A DNA stretch of 64,000 nt from positions 49,315,155 through 49,379,154 of the forward strand of contig CM066994.1 in NCBI GenBank assembly GCA_033977485.1, given 5' to 3'. The translations under genes and the position numbers were made by a program. Source of the stretch: Hydrangea macrophylla (Eukaryota; Streptophyta; Magnoliopsida; Cornales; Hydrangeaceae). Shown here one piece after another: positions 10,701 to 21,099 of the stretch (its first letter is position 1; each line of letters starts with the position of its first letter). A model generated the notes under the pieces. The model made no database searches, had not been told where the DNA came from, and worked only from the letters and a program-made list of their open reading frames with translations.

Positions 10701-11417
10701 ATGACCTGGTTGGCCAAAAAGGTGGTTTATTGGTGGTGGTTGAGGATTATTATCTATCATTCTAGGATTTTCATTCCTTTGACCCATTCCTATCCCAGTA
10801 AGGTCTGGTTCGAACACAGGATTATTATTTACTCTCCTGTTTTGACCTATCATGTTTTCTCTAGGTCTTGGTTCTTCAATATTTATTGTTCTATGACCAT
10901 GATCTTGGCCATTCACATGATTTCCTTGGGTCCCTTCGAATATTGGGAATGTATTATTAGGGACAGACATATAAAAACTTTCTTGGGAATTAGGCCTAAA
11001 AGAAGGCCCATTTATATGATTAATAGAATTTGGCTGAAACAAGCCATGTCTATAACTTCTCTCATTCTGTCGAATCGTAGAAGGATTCCCGCTTGACACC
11101 ATTGTTGGTGCAAATTGTGGTAAACTATTGTTAAGGGAAGTAATCAGAACATTAACATTCTGAAGCATATTTCCCAAGTGATCAAATATTGGTGTCAGTT
11201 GACTCACCAAATCATGTTGATTCTCTGAATCAACATTCCCAGTATTTTGAGTCGAACTTAAATTTTCAACTCCCACTTCTGGGTTTTCATTGGTTGTATG
11301 ATTTCCAATATTGCTACTCTGAGGATCTTGGTGTGAGGAACCACCAATCTCAGCAATATTAACACCAACATTGGCATTATCAACAGACTTATTACTTCGA
11401 AGGTTTCTGTTTGCCAT
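7734..11417 (-). CDS. Ty3/gypsy gag-protease polyprotein
   Basis: An intact 1,227-residue frame beginning MANRNLRSNK. The long Asn/Gln-rich N-terminal part (about 1-280) is followed by the capsid region (YPDWVDRIEFPRGFKFP onward, then FAWFTNLAPNSIYSWAQM) and a Cys/His cluster CKWHSSGTHSTNNC near residue 540. The C-terminal third holds a retropepsin-like domain with the active-site block KILVDNGAAVNIIP, where DNG replaces the common DTG or DSG; a conserved GRDWIHANKCVPSS follows. The start lies only 36 bases from the LTR, just inside the primer-binding site. The lack of stops in 3.7 kb argues for recent activity. Confidence 0.9.
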   Translation of the reverse strand: MANRNLRSNKSVDNANVGVNIAEIGGSSHQDPQSSNIGNHTTNENPEVGVENLSSTQNTGNVDSENQHDLVSQLTPIFDHLGNMLQNVNVLITSLNNSLPQFAPTMVSSGNPSTIRQNERSYRHGLFQPNSINHINGPSFRPNSQESFYMSVPNNTFPIFEGTQGNHVNGQDHGHRTINIEEPRPRENMIGQNRRVNNNPVFEPDLTGIGMGQRNENPRMIDNNPQPPPINHLFGQPGHQQPFNMVDRNDMINLIHEICGPMARGVQTPVYRKPYPDWVDRIEFPRGFKFPTFAMFAGDGSQSTVEHIAKFISQCADAGNNEYLRLRLFPSSLTDTAFAWFTNLAPNSIYSWAQMEESFHTQFFQTEPEVSMADLARLCQKSDEKATQFINRFKRARTKCKIMLPESEFVKLAQNGLEFRLRKKFDALEFRDLVELTARVSRYEALLEEENERNASSIKTYYKDPNYEIDAAEIIGKEPFTCKSLVKKNVSAEVYKSKGTFKKYSFDVYRLDEIFDHLLEGKIIKLSDGTKLPSNDELKDRKYCKWHSSGTHSTNNCTVFRDRIQDLIKKGKLKFPEKQMGIDEDPFPAVQEVSINVHDISFEDLVQERESAKSEDHMKRIEEITRKKPDVSVFNHEYAKNLCIGCGKRYAEIYDERVGIKAGRKNKQSLFEQKKPSTSGGPSFQPIMNVEKGQFRGPIYQASTYTGPMTARYASKPVAPFKANFSRNFHFGSHVRPSRNMQYVRPGFFHTPKKFYGEQRERQIQFISSKVVPAHVVQAEKNMKILEKSPKDGETSQSGESILVSGVPNWFVLQDDRVKNMIEQQDFQNKNRMIKPPHVEKNTWHVLQHPKGKNQNMVPMINRTQQRRLQRKFTMWKEFSNMQNRNQELGREMKKEFSDDSKPNPRFDRNPKGDTDTMSEESIIKAKVLELEKAMSIEDESEAMTMVKSQDLGNAEIKPESEMIDNENMLIQFGTFPEQMEVNTATFMLPKIFEAAEDQQLVEEMEVEAFNEDVSEVDLPEFIFNDCNFVYSFEEPSTEMTRHLKPLYIKACLNGVLLNKILVDNGAAVNIIPQNTLKKINKQNAKLIKTHIMISGFTGDKKNTKGVLPIETIVGSNKSKTAFFVVDANPNYHALLGRDWIHANKCVPSSMHQKLLLVKENCEIETVKADVQPFHTSSNCVEAQLYQEDVKPIDLKESEDESPEENWDILAEMPFGSLEPLGDDKVI

Positions 11418-11431
11418 CCTTTGACACTAGA

Positions 11432-11449
11432 GTCCCACCGGGCGTGCCA
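11432..11449 (-). other. Primer-binding site of the gypsy element
   Basis: On the minus strand the 18 bases TGGCACGCCCGGTGGGAC begin four bases after the LTR end. Starting with TGG, the complement of a tRNA CCA end, is what a primer-binding site requires. I could not name the tRNA from memory. Confidence 0.65.
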
Positions 11450-11453
11450 AAAA

Positions 11454-12115
11454 TGTTTGGTTGGAAAAAAAATTATAAGTGTGTGCGGGCGTGCCAGGCA
11501 AGCAAATTGCCAATGTGTAAATGTGATTATCCAAACTGCGCCTCACCAGGAAATTGTGGTGACGTTCGATGCCTTGAACAGGACTTTAATTGTGTAAAGA
11601 TGTAACTAACTGAAGAACTTCGAACTGATTAAATTAATATCTACTCCTAAATAAAACAGTAAAATGACTAAAAGTAATTTAACTACTTTTATTAAATTAA
11701 AGAAACTACAATCTAACCTTGAAGATGACTTCGAAGGTGTTCTACTCCTAATTCTAAGTATCTAGATAACAATACAATAGATGTATTGAGAGATATATGT
11801 TGATGTTTGATCGAGAGATCCCCTTCGAAATACACAATCCTTCTATTTATAGACATCGAGGCCTCAGTTACTTAATTCAAATGTTCCCTCCTATTTTCAA
11901 ACTAATAACTGCCTTTATCCGTGGCATTCTCTCACATTTGACAACTGTCCTTCAATCATCCCATGATGTTTAACACGTGTCCTCCATTTACCAACAATGA
12001 ATTAACTTCAACTGCCTATAACGGTTTTCTTATCAATCAATTTTCCACCAATTATCTTGCCAAATCACATCCTGTGTGTCAAACTTGTATTGGCTGAATA
12101 TTTTCATCACAAACA
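11454..12115 (-). repeat. 5' LTR of the gypsy element (right end)
   Basis: The 662-bp unit begins TGTTTG and ends CAAACA on the plus strand, a perfect 6-bp terminal inverted repeat. It abuts the primer-binding site on its inner side and is followed by ACTTC, the presumed target-site duplicate. It holds no ORF. TCGA-type words continue through it. Confidence 0.8.
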
Positions 12116-12962
12116 ACTTCATATAATTTTCATCATGAACCATCAAGTCACAAAGTATGCTAACATTAAAATTATGTTGATGTATCTTCAAAGTTAGTTA
12201 TTTGATTATAAATGTGATTTTTGATGGTACAAATGATCAGACGATACCATTTTTGAATAAACTTATACTTAATAATGTCGGAACTCATGTCCAATATTTT
12301 TCAATTCTTTCTTAAACTATTCATTAATTTTTGTAATGCTATACATAATGTCTTCTAAATAAACATAGGGTTAAACTTTAGCATTGTTATAAAATTTTTA
12401 GATGGAAATTGCAGCTTATTGGTACAACATTCGATTATAATAGTATATTCGATTATAATAGTATAATTTTTTAATAACTGAAAACACTTCTACAACTTTT
12501 TATGTTAGTGTGAAGTGGAAATAGTGATTGATCATAATCTAATCTTTTATTTTATTTTTTCCGATCCGAGGAAAGGAATCTCCAATTTAGAGCCTCTATT
12601 CTATTTACAAACTCCTTGATTTAGGTTTTACTTTTTGTTTTGTTTTGTTTTGTTAGTATTATTTATGAAAGTCAATGTGGATGTTAGAGAAGGTATCCAT
12701 TTTGTAACATTCTTTTAAAGCACTTTGCACTTTATTAAAAATTGTTATTTCAACTATAAATATTACAAATTAACTATTTAAATACTTCAGTTTAGGTTGA
12801 TACACACTTGGAGATAACAAATAAACTTTTTCAAATTAATTTGTAATTTGTGAACAAGTACTAAATACAAAATAGAAAGAATTAGGTCAATTAATCCTAA
12901 CATGGTAGGTTCAAGTCATTAATATTCTAACACAAAAACAACAATATTTTACAACTTGGAGA
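12116..12962. other. Intergenic AT-rich DNA, no gene
   Basis: I see no gene or clear element. A small imperfect tandem repeat (ATTCGATTATAATAGTAT, twice) lies near 12429-12466. Confidence 0.6.
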
Positions 12963-13034
12963 GACCTTAAAATGTGCAACCAATTGTCATTCTAGAATGC
13001 CATCTAAACAAAGAAAATTATTCATACCCAAAAT
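12963..13034 (+). repeat. 72-bp direct repeat, copy 1
   Basis: Starts GACCTTAAAATGTGCAACCA and ends near TTCATACCCA. It matches 14261-14332 with a few substitutions. Weak similarity continues past the right end of both copies, which suggests an older and longer duplication. Confidence 0.75.
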
Positions 13035-13172
13035 CTCAATAATGAAAACTCAACTTCCAAAGTGTGGAAACATGAAAGTAAATGAAGATATTGTGCAAAA
13101 AGTTAAAATCAGGGCATGCATGAACAAAACTATCTAGTATCAACTATACAATATCAAACCATACCATATGGG

Positions 13173-13202
<30 letters not shown>
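13173..13202 (+). repeat. Poly(A) run of 30
   Basis: Thirty consecutive A bases, followed by more A-rich sequence to about 13222. It is on the wrong strand to be the tail of the neighbouring minus-strand LINE, so it may be an unrelated retroposon tail or a simple repeat. Confidence 0.7.
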
Positions 13203-13204
<2 letters not shown>

Positions 13205-13444
13205 AAGAAACAAAAAAAAAAATTTTAAAACTCAAGTCATTCTTGTAAAAGTAACGCTATGCTGTAAAAATTTGAATGTCAAATTTGGTTCCCAAATAAT
13301 CTGTGTTTTATATGAATTTTGAAAAACTAAAATTAGATAATATTGCTAAGCTTTTCAAATTTATATCCCAAATTGATTCCCAGATGGCTTAGGAGTTGTA
13401 CATGTTGATAGATTAATTGGGAGTGGAAACATAGTACTTCAACA

Positions 13445-14260
13445 CAAACCAAACCAAACCAAACCAAGCCTTGTGTCCCAATCAATTGGGGTCGGCTGTA
13501 TGAATCCTTTTTCTCCATTCTGCACTATATGCTCATTTAAGTTATATGTATTCATATCTTGTTGCACTACATATTCCCAAGTCAGTCTAGGTCTGCCTCT
13601 CCCTCTAACCATTCCAGGCACTACGGTCTTATCACTCTTTCGCACAGGTGCATCTACAGGTCTTCGTTGCACATGGTCGAACCATCTAAGTCTATTCTCC
13701 CTCAACTTATCCTCAATATGTGTCACTCCTACAGTCTCTCGGATGTACTCATTACTAATTCTATCTTTCCTAGTCTTACTACACATCCATCTTAGCATCA
13801 TCATCTCCGCTACACTCACTTTGCTAATGTGTTGTTTCTTAGTTGCCCAATACTCTGTCCCGTAGAGCATAGCTGGCCTAATAGCTGTCCTATAAAATTT
13901 TTCTTTCAATTTTGCTGGTATTCTTCGGTCACATAATACTCCAGAAGCACTCCTCCACTTAAGCCAACCCACTTTAATTCTATGGGTCACGTCATCACCA
14001 ATCTCTCTGTCTCTACTGATCATTGAACCTAGATAGCGAAAGTGTTCCCTCTTTGGGATCTCTTGATCTTCGATCTTCACTGCTTCGTTGTCTCTACTTC
14101 CACTGTTGCTAAAAGTACATTCCATATATTCTGTTTTCATCCTACTTATCTTTAGCCCCTTAGTCTCCAGTGCTTCTCTCCAAGCTTCTAGTTTAGTGTT
14201 GAGTCCCATTTTAGTCTCATTAACCAAGACAATATCATCTGCGAATAACATACACCATGG
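13445..14260 (-). pseudogene. RTE-type LINE, 5'-truncated reverse transcriptase remnant
   Basis: An open minus-strand frame starts at the catalytic block PWCMLFADDIVLV and runs through the C-terminal half of a non-LTR reverse transcriptase, including FRYLGSMISRD, the RPAMLYGTEYWA block and RENRLRWFDHVQRRP. About the last 260 residues of the protein are present, as expected from 5' truncation during target-primed reverse transcription. The 3' end carries GGGTCGGCTGTATGAATCC in inverse complement and a TTTGG-type tandem tail (about four units), typical of plant RTE elements, which end in short repeats rather than poly(A). The truncation point abuts the second copy of the 72-bp direct repeat exactly. 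Confidence 0.85.
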
Positions 14261-14332
14261 GACCTTAAAATATGCAACCAATTGTCATTACAAATGCCAC
14301 GCAAACAAAGAAAATTATTCATACCCAATATC
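14261..14332 (+). repeat. 72-bp direct repeat, copy 2
   Basis: Partner of 12963-13034. It begins at the base where the truncated LINE stops. Confidence 0.75.
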
Positions 14333-14623
14333 GATCTTAATTATACAAAACTTTGGACACTCTAGTTTTAATGAGAATTTACTTCTTCATAAAAGTAAAA
14401 ATTGAACAAGAACATCCTCAAAATAATGAAAATAGGAAGGAGGCAATGTAATTATAAGTGACAAAAATCCATACTAAAATGGCTGCGAAGGTAGGTTTGG
14501 TTGACGCCGAGGGTAAAGAAATGAATATGTAAAGTTTGGATATATGATATGATTAAAATCGAGTACAAATTTATTTTTTGGAAAAAAAAGAAAAAAAGAA
14601 AAAAAAAAGAAAAGAAAAACCGG

Positions 14624-14682
14624 GTACAACGTTTTGTTACATAGAGTACAATGTTTTGTTACACCTGGTACAATGTTTGTAC
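14624..14682 (+). repeat. 22-bp tandem repeat, about 2.7 copies
   Basis: The unit resembles GTACAATGTTTTGTTACACC. It follows an A-rich simple-repeat tract at 14580-14620. Confidence 0.65.
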
Positions 14683-14767
14683 AAGCTATCCAAACAGGCT
14701 TCACGTGTTTTTGCAAAAGTGGACGACATCAGAATCATGAGGCACAAGACTTTTCCTATTTTCCAAA

Positions 14768-14948
14768 GAGTAATGCTATGCTTCCTAAATGTCTATCCCA
14801 AAAGTGCTTTCCAAATGATGTGGTAGTGGGGACATGCCTAATATAGTGGGACCATTTAAATTTTGATTTGAAGTTGTTTACCCGGCCTTATTGCCACATT
14901 ATTTAGGAAGTACTTTTGGAATAAAAATTTGGGAAGTATAGCATTACC
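14768..14948. mobile_element. 181-bp MITE with 10-bp target-site duplication
   Basis: The terminal inverted repeats are about 55 bp and imperfect, starting GAGTAATGCTATGCTTCC on the left and GGTAATGCTATACTTCC on the right read inward. Identical ATTTTCCAAA copies flank it at 14758-14767 and 14949-14958. A duplication of 9-10 bp points to Mutator-type transposition. A relative lies at 26100-26258. It has no coding capacity. Confidence 0.8.
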
Positions 14949-15043
14949 ATTTTCCAAATCCTAGTGGTACCATTTGCATTGGGAAAAGTCGCCTTTGATG
15001 TGTGGTACCTTAAATGTCCTAACTAAGATAAGCGTTAGCCATC

Positions 15044-15159
15044 GAATAAGTTTGAGTTTCACTAAAGTTCTAAACCATTCTAAATTGCTATAGACTACAA
15101 AGAATAAGTTTGAGTTTCACTAAAGTTCTAAACCATTCTAAATTACTATACACTACAAA
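15044..15159 (+). repeat. 58-bp tandem duplication
   Basis: Two head-to-tail copies, at 15044-15101 and 15102-15159, differ at only a couple of positions. Confidence 0.85.
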
Positions 15160-15527
15160 GAGTCCTAACAATGTATCAAACAAGGAATGTAGAGTCACTT
15201 ACATTTAGGACTCAATTAAGCAGTACCGATAAAAAAATAAAAATAAATAAACGGACCAAACCTTTAGAAAAAGGCAGTAATTGTAATTAGCAGTAAGTCA
15301 CGTTCACAATTAATTGCAGAGCACTCATTGAGTCCTATAAAACTTAACTAATAAATAGTCTTTAAGTAGGTCTTTTAACCGACTAAAAAAAAAAGTGGCA
15401 TACAAAAATTATTAAAACTCAAAGAAAAATCACTTAAGTAAAAGTGCGCCGATTGATAAAAGTGAAAAACACTTATGGGCATTGGTACATTTATATATAG
15501 TATAGATATAGATAGATATAGATATAT

Positions 15528-15731
15528 ACGGTTCGGCTCAATAGTGAACCGGGTAAGTGAACAACCCGGTGAACATGGGTTTGACCCGGATCTCTTGAAC
15601 TTGGGTTAAAATATTTTGGTAGGGTAATAAAAAATGTTAGGGCTCAAATGATAAAAAAAATTTTGGGGGAAATATCTCTCCTTCTCTCACTCTCGCTCTC
15701 TCAGCTACGATCTCTCACGAGAGAGACCTCA
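15528..15731 (+). repeat. Left terminal inverted repeat of the MULE
   Basis: Matches the reverse complement of 25067-25270 over about 204 bp with few differences, including a shared CT-rich inner end (CTTCTCTCACTCTCGCTCTC). Confidence 0.88.
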
Positions 15732-15977
15732 CTGCGTCGTTGGGGCCTCACTCTCCCTCCCATGTCGCAGCTTCGGCGCCCCCTCCTCCAGGTAAGCTTC
15801 ATCTCTCACTCTCCCTCTCTCACTCTCCCTCTCTTGCTCTCTCGAGATCTCTCAACTAACACCCAGCACATTTTGTACTACCACATTATAAGAATCACTC
15901 TGCCCAGGTCGCCGCTGTCTGCAGCTCCGGCGTCTTCCAGGTAACGTCTCTCTCCGTCTCTCATAGTCTCTCACTCT

Positions 15978-16540
15978 TGTAAATTCCTATGTGACTTTTA
16001 GAAGTCCTATTAAATGTGGCCCACTAGCCTTCTATGTTAGTTGGACTCCACTAACTATTTAGCCAATAGAAGATTGTCCCAATTAATATATATATATATA
16101 TGTATGTATATATATATATAAAAGATATACGTTATTAATTATTGAGAGAACCAATGATTGAATAGTTTATCTTTCAACAGTTATTAAATAAGGGACTTTT
16201 CATATTCAGTAATTATGAAAGTTATTACGTATTCCAAGACTATCTTTATGACAATCATTAATAGACCATCTTCTCTCCTCTATAAAAGGTATACCCTACC
16301 CCTTGAAAGTTAACCTCACTCAATTATAGAAATAAGGGTGTACATAACTGTGAGACAGAGAGAAGAAGGTGAAGCCTAGAATAAAGTGCAATCTAAGGGG
16401 TTCCAATTCTGTCTCTACCAATATCAATGGCGAATAACGGTATGTGAAATTATATTTGATTTCTTAAGATGTATTATATTCAAGATTTTGGCATATAAAA
16501 TTATTTCCGCATGATAGTCTTTATGAATTAAAGTCTTACA
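15978..16540 (+). repeat. 5' LTR of the nested copia element
   Basis: The unit starts TGTAA and ends TTACA, a 5-bp inverted terminus, and is followed after two bases by a primer-binding site. It is 563 bp long. It contains a TA microsatellite (about 16088-16121) and a likely TATA box in CTATAAAAGG near 16281. The matching 3' LTR is missing. Confidence 0.8.
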
Positions 16541-19500
16541 GTTGGTATCAGAGCTATCGTTTTGAATATATGCATCTTAGTATAAAAGATTAATATCGTC
16601 TATGCGAAATTGGAATCAAATGCTGAGGCTAGTAATTTGTTCATATAATTTTATATATGTTCATATATACATATGTCTTACAGTACGTATGTATGTTCAA
16701 GTAATGTCTTGGAATTTGGATCACTAGCAGCCAAAATAAATGAATGTGGCCTTGTTACTGTAAACAACTCTTATGTGATGAGTCATTGACTTGTTTACTT
16801 TTGATCCATAAAAGTTCAACCCATAACAGTTTATTGATATGGACCACATGATATATAAATTTTCGTTCGGAAAAACCGTGGACATAGTCATGTCATATTC
16901 TATTATGTATTGACACTTTGATTCATGTATGCATATGAAAATAGTTGCATGATTGGGTAATATGCATAGAAAAGAATGTGTTTATTCCAATTATATTGAC
17001 TTGGAATCAACTACCTATTATAAAATTATGTACATTACTGTGCAGAATCTGATTGAAATTATTTTGGGTACATACATGGTTGGCTATTGTACACATGATT
17101 AAAGTCTTCTGCTTATGATTTGCTTATTTCTATCAGTGTGTATGTATAGAAAGTGTAGATCACAGTGAAAGTTGCTCACCCAATTTATCTTTGAATAAAA
17201 TTTGTCATGGGATTAATATTGGATTATGTGATATTTAGAGTTATTGCTAATTCTTTGTCATTGAAAAGTTTTTAATCACATGAAAGAAATTTTAAATTTG
17301 TTATGGAAGTGATTAAGTAAATAAATGACAAATTTAGCAATTAAATAATAACTCTAATAAAAGTGATATAGAATGTACAATTTTAGAGTTATTGATCAAA
17401 GTAATCATTGAACAGAAAATTCAATTACATAAAAGAAAATTAGAAATTACTATTATTTTCATTAAATTAGTAATTGAATTAGTAAATGATGACTTTAGCA
17501 ATTAAATAAATAACTCTAATAAAAGGTTAGAGAATATTATTGGTTATTTTATTTTCATATGGTTTATTAGCTTGGTAGTCGCCAAAGTGACCTGGGTTAG
17601 TGAGCCTTATGAATGTAAAACTACATTAAAGATTAGTCAAGTAAGGATGACATAAAAGACAATAATATTCTCAATGGCAGTCATAGTTGGGAGATTGGGA
17701 CTAGCTCAAAGGAGAGTCACTTTCAACTAACTATGAGCTGGATAGGGTAATGTAATTTGTGTTACTGAGTAATTTAGAATTGGATACCCAAAGGTAACAT
17801 GACTAACTATTAGGTGACATAAATTACATTAGACCTATATAGGTGATAATATTTTGCACCTATAGAGTGGACACTAGATATGCTACGATTTCGCCCAAAA
17901 TAGAAACTGTAGTGATGTCAATAGTTCATCTGTTTAGAATGTATAATTCTATATTAAAGATAGACTCAAGGCCTTAACGTGAGCATTGTCCTATTTTAGT
18001 GACTGTTCCCACTTCGTTGCACTCTCATGCATCTAGCATTCCAACTCTTAATGGGTCAAACTTTTCGAAATGGTATGAACAAGTCCAATTCACTCTAGGT
18101 GTGTTAGATCTTGACATGGCACTGTTGGTTGACAAACCTGAGGAAGTTACTGATGATAGTACTGCAGTACAGGTTAACATTATGAAAGCCTGGGAGAGAT
18201 CGAATAGACTTAGTCTTATGTTTATGAGGATGACCATAGCTAATAACATTAAGACTTCTCTTCCTCAAACTAATAGTGCATTGGAACTTTTGACTGCTGT
18301 TAAAGAACGTTTTAAATCAGCAGATAAGTCACTAGCAGGCACACTTAAGGCAGAATTAACTATTGTCAAATATGATGGTAATAGAGGGGTTCAGGAACAT
18401 ATCCTCTATATGACTAACAAAGCTGCAAAATTAGGAGCACTAGGAATGCAAGTGGATGAATCCTTCTTAGTATAGTTTATTCTCAACTCACTCCCTTCTC
18501 AGTTCGGCCCATTCAAAATTCACTATAATACTCATAAAGACAAATGGAATTTGAATGAGCTGACTAGTATGTGTAATCAAGAGGAAGTGAGATTAAGGCA
18601 TGAAGGACCTCACTTTGTGCTGGTTCTAACTCAAGGAGCTAAAAAGAAAGAAAAGTTTGTGAAAGGAAAGATTATTCCACCAAAGAAAGGAGATGGACCT
18701 GGGAAAAGTAGCCAGGGCCACGGAAAGTTTATTGTCACGTGTTATTTTTGCGGCAAGAAAGGACATGTGAAGAAGGACTGCAGGAAGCGTAAGGCTTGGT
18801 TCGAAAAGAGAGGTACCAATCTTTCTTTTGTATGTTATGAATCAAATCTTGCTGAAGTTCCTTCTAATACTTGGTGGATTGACTCTAGGGCCTCAACTCA
18901 CATAACAAATTCAATGCAGGGATTCCTTACAACCCGGAACCTGAAGGAAAGTGAACGATTCATCTATATGGGGAACCGTCTCAAAGCAGAAGTGGTATTT
19001 GTTGGAACCTACCGCCTGGTCTTGGAGACAGGTCATCAGATGGATCTTATGGACACTTTTTATGTACCTTCGATTTCTAGGAATTTGGTTTCTCTATCCA
19101 GATTCTATGTTGCTGGATATTTTGTTTTATTTGGTTGTGCGAAACTTAGTTTAATGTATAACTCTATTATGGTTGGTTCTTGTATTTTATATGACAGTCT
19201 TTATAAAATTTCCTTGAATCATGAGTTTGTACAATCTTTAATAGCCCTGCATTCGAATGTTGGTTCAAAACGAGGTCTAATTAATGAAAACTCTTCAATC
19301 TTGTGGCATAAAAGACTGGGGCATATCTCCAGGAATAGAATTGAGAGATTGGTGAAAACTAGGATTTTGGATCACCTAGACTTCACTGATTTTCAAGTGT
19401 GTGTGGACTGCATTAAGGGAAAGCAAACCAAACACACTAAGAAAGGTTCCACAAGAAGTACTAAGCTTCTTGAGATAATTCATACAGATATTTGTGGACC

Positions 19501-21088
19501 ACTCTCCATTCCATGTTTTGCTGGAGAGAAGTACTTTATCACCTTTATAGATGATTTTTCTCGCTATGGTTATGTATATCTAATACATGAAAAGTTTCAG
19601 GCCGTTGACATCCTTGAGGTGTTCATTACTGAGGTCAAGAGACAGTTAGAGAGAAAGGTTAAAATAGTGAGATCTGATCGAGGTGGTGAGTTCTATGGTA
19701 GATATGATGTGACAGGTCAAAATCCTGGCCCATTTGCTAAATTTCTTGAAAAGCATGGCATTTGTGCTCAATACACAATGCAAGGTATGCCACAGCAGAA
19801 TGGAGTTGCTGAAAGGCGTAATCATACACTTTTGGATATGGTTAGGAGTATGATGAGTTTTTCAACTGTACCTGATTCATTGTGGGGTGAAGCATTAAAG
19901 ACTGCAATGTATATCTTGAACAGGGTTCCTAGTAAGGCTGTCCCAACAACTCCTTTTGAGTTGTGGACTAGTAGGAAGCCTAGTTTGAGACATTTACATA
20001 TTTGGGGTTGTCCAGCAGAAGCAAGGATCTTCAACCCACATGAGAAAAAGTTAGATTCAAGGACCATATCTGGATATTTCATTGGTTATCCAGATAAGTC
20101 CAAAGAGTACAAATTTTATTGTCCTAACCATAGTACGAGGATTGTGGAAACCGGTAATGCCAGATTCTTAGAGAGTGGCAAAGTTAGTGGGAGTAATGAA
20201 TCAAGAAAAGTCAATCTTGAGGAATTAAGAGTGGATATCCCACCACCCTTTCCTTCTCGAGAAATTGTTGTTCCTCAAGCTATTCAACCAGTTGAGGGAA
20301 ATGAACAACATAATGGAAATGATTCACCACTTCATGAGGATGTTGCCATTGAAAATAATGTAATACCACCACAACCGGCAGTTCTGAGGAAATCTCAGAG
20401 GGAAAGAAAACCTGCCATTTCAGATGATTATGTGGTATATCTACAAGAATCTGATTTTGATATTGGGATTAATAAGGATCCGGTTTCATTTTCACAAGCC
20501 ATGGAAAGTGATAATTCTAGTAAATGGATCGATGCTATAAATGAAGAGTTGAAATCAATGAACCAGAATGGTGTCTGGGATCTCGTTGAATTGCCTAATA
20601 ATTGTAAGAAAGTCAGCTATAAATGGGTCTTTAAGACCAAGCGCGACGCTAAAGGCAATATCGAGAGATATAAGGCCAGACTTGTGGCTAAAGGTTTCAC
20701 TCAGAAAGAGGGCATTGATTATAGAGAGACCTTCTCTCCGGTATCTAAGAAGGACTCATTTAGAATTATTATGGCACTTGTAGCTCATTATGATCTAGAG
20801 TTACATCAAATGGATGTGAAAACTACATTTTTGAATGGAAATTTGGATGAGGATATCTACATGGAACAACCTGAAGGGTTCATAAAGAAAGGAAAAGAAC
20901 ATTTGGCTTGCAAATTAAAGAAATCCATTTACGATCTTAAACAAGCTTCCAGGCAATGGTATATAAAGTTTAATAATACCATTACTGCTTTTGGATTTAA
21001 GGAAAACACTGTTGATCAGTGTATTTATCTAAAGATCAGTGGTAGGGGTCTAAGAAAATGTATTTGGCATAGTGTATGGTTAATGTGA
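16427..21088 (+). pseudogene. Ty1/copia gag-pol polyprotein, split by an intron, one nonsense codon and a 3' truncation
   Basis: Gag begins in frame at 18000 without an ATG. An ATG at 16427 inside the LTR gives MANN, and a donor GTATGTG at 16440 plus an acceptor TTTTAG at 17999 restore the frame; this intron is inferred. Gag runs to a TAG at 18473-18475 that interrupts an otherwise single frame. Then come the zinc knuckle [14 protein letters not shown], a protease block [10 protein letters not shown] (Gly of DSG changed to Arg), the pre-integrase motif [10 protein letters not shown], integrase residues in [17 protein letters not shown] and [10 protein letters not shown], and the reverse transcriptase block [12 protein letters not shown]. 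Homology stops near 21040, before the YVDD motif, so the rest of RT, RNase H and the 3' LTR are lost. Confidence 0.88.
16543..16554 (+). other. Copia primer-binding site (initiator tRNA-Met)
   Basis: TGGTATCAGAGC is the standard copia site complementary to the 3' end of initiator methionine tRNA. It lies two bases after the LTR. Confidence 0.9.
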
Positions 21089-21099
21089 TCTTGTGTGTA

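Larger units (their letters stand above)
1..12115 (-). mobile_element. Ty3/gypsy LTR retrotransposon, Tat-like, left end outside the window
   Basis: On the minus strand the order is LTR (right), primer-binding site, gag-protease, then RT-RNaseH-integrase. Downstream of pol lie two genes in the antisense (plus) orientation. Both internal frames are open from end to end, so the copy looks young. A second RNase H-like domain between the RT-RNaseH and the integrase is the known hallmark of the Tat lineage. Extra antisense ORFs between pol and the 3' LTR are known in this lineage. The left (3') LTR is not in the window, so the full length and the target-site duplication cannot be checked; ACTTC follows the right LTR and is the expected duplicate. 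Including positions 1-4230 in the element is inferred from layout and shared base composition. Confidence 0.85.

Noticed and set aside
8421..11096. Plus-strand ORFs opposite gypsy gag
   Set aside because: Shadows of the long minus-strand frame; hydrophobic translations of antisense codons.
13173..13202. Poly(A) tail of the LINE
   Set aside because: It is on the plus strand, while the LINE runs on the minus strand and ends in TTTGG repeats at 13445.
13473..13865. Plus-strand ORFs across the LINE
   Set aside because: Antisense shadows of the reverse transcriptase frame.
15044..15159. CRISPR-like or other spaced repeat arrays
   Set aside because: The repeats in this window are head-to-tail duplications without unique spacers, and the genome is a plant nucleus.
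15648..15944. Plus-strand ORF in the left MULE terminus with CAGGTAA donor-like words
   Set aside because: Mostly CT-rich terminal repeat sequence. The right terminus does not keep this frame, so I see no gene.
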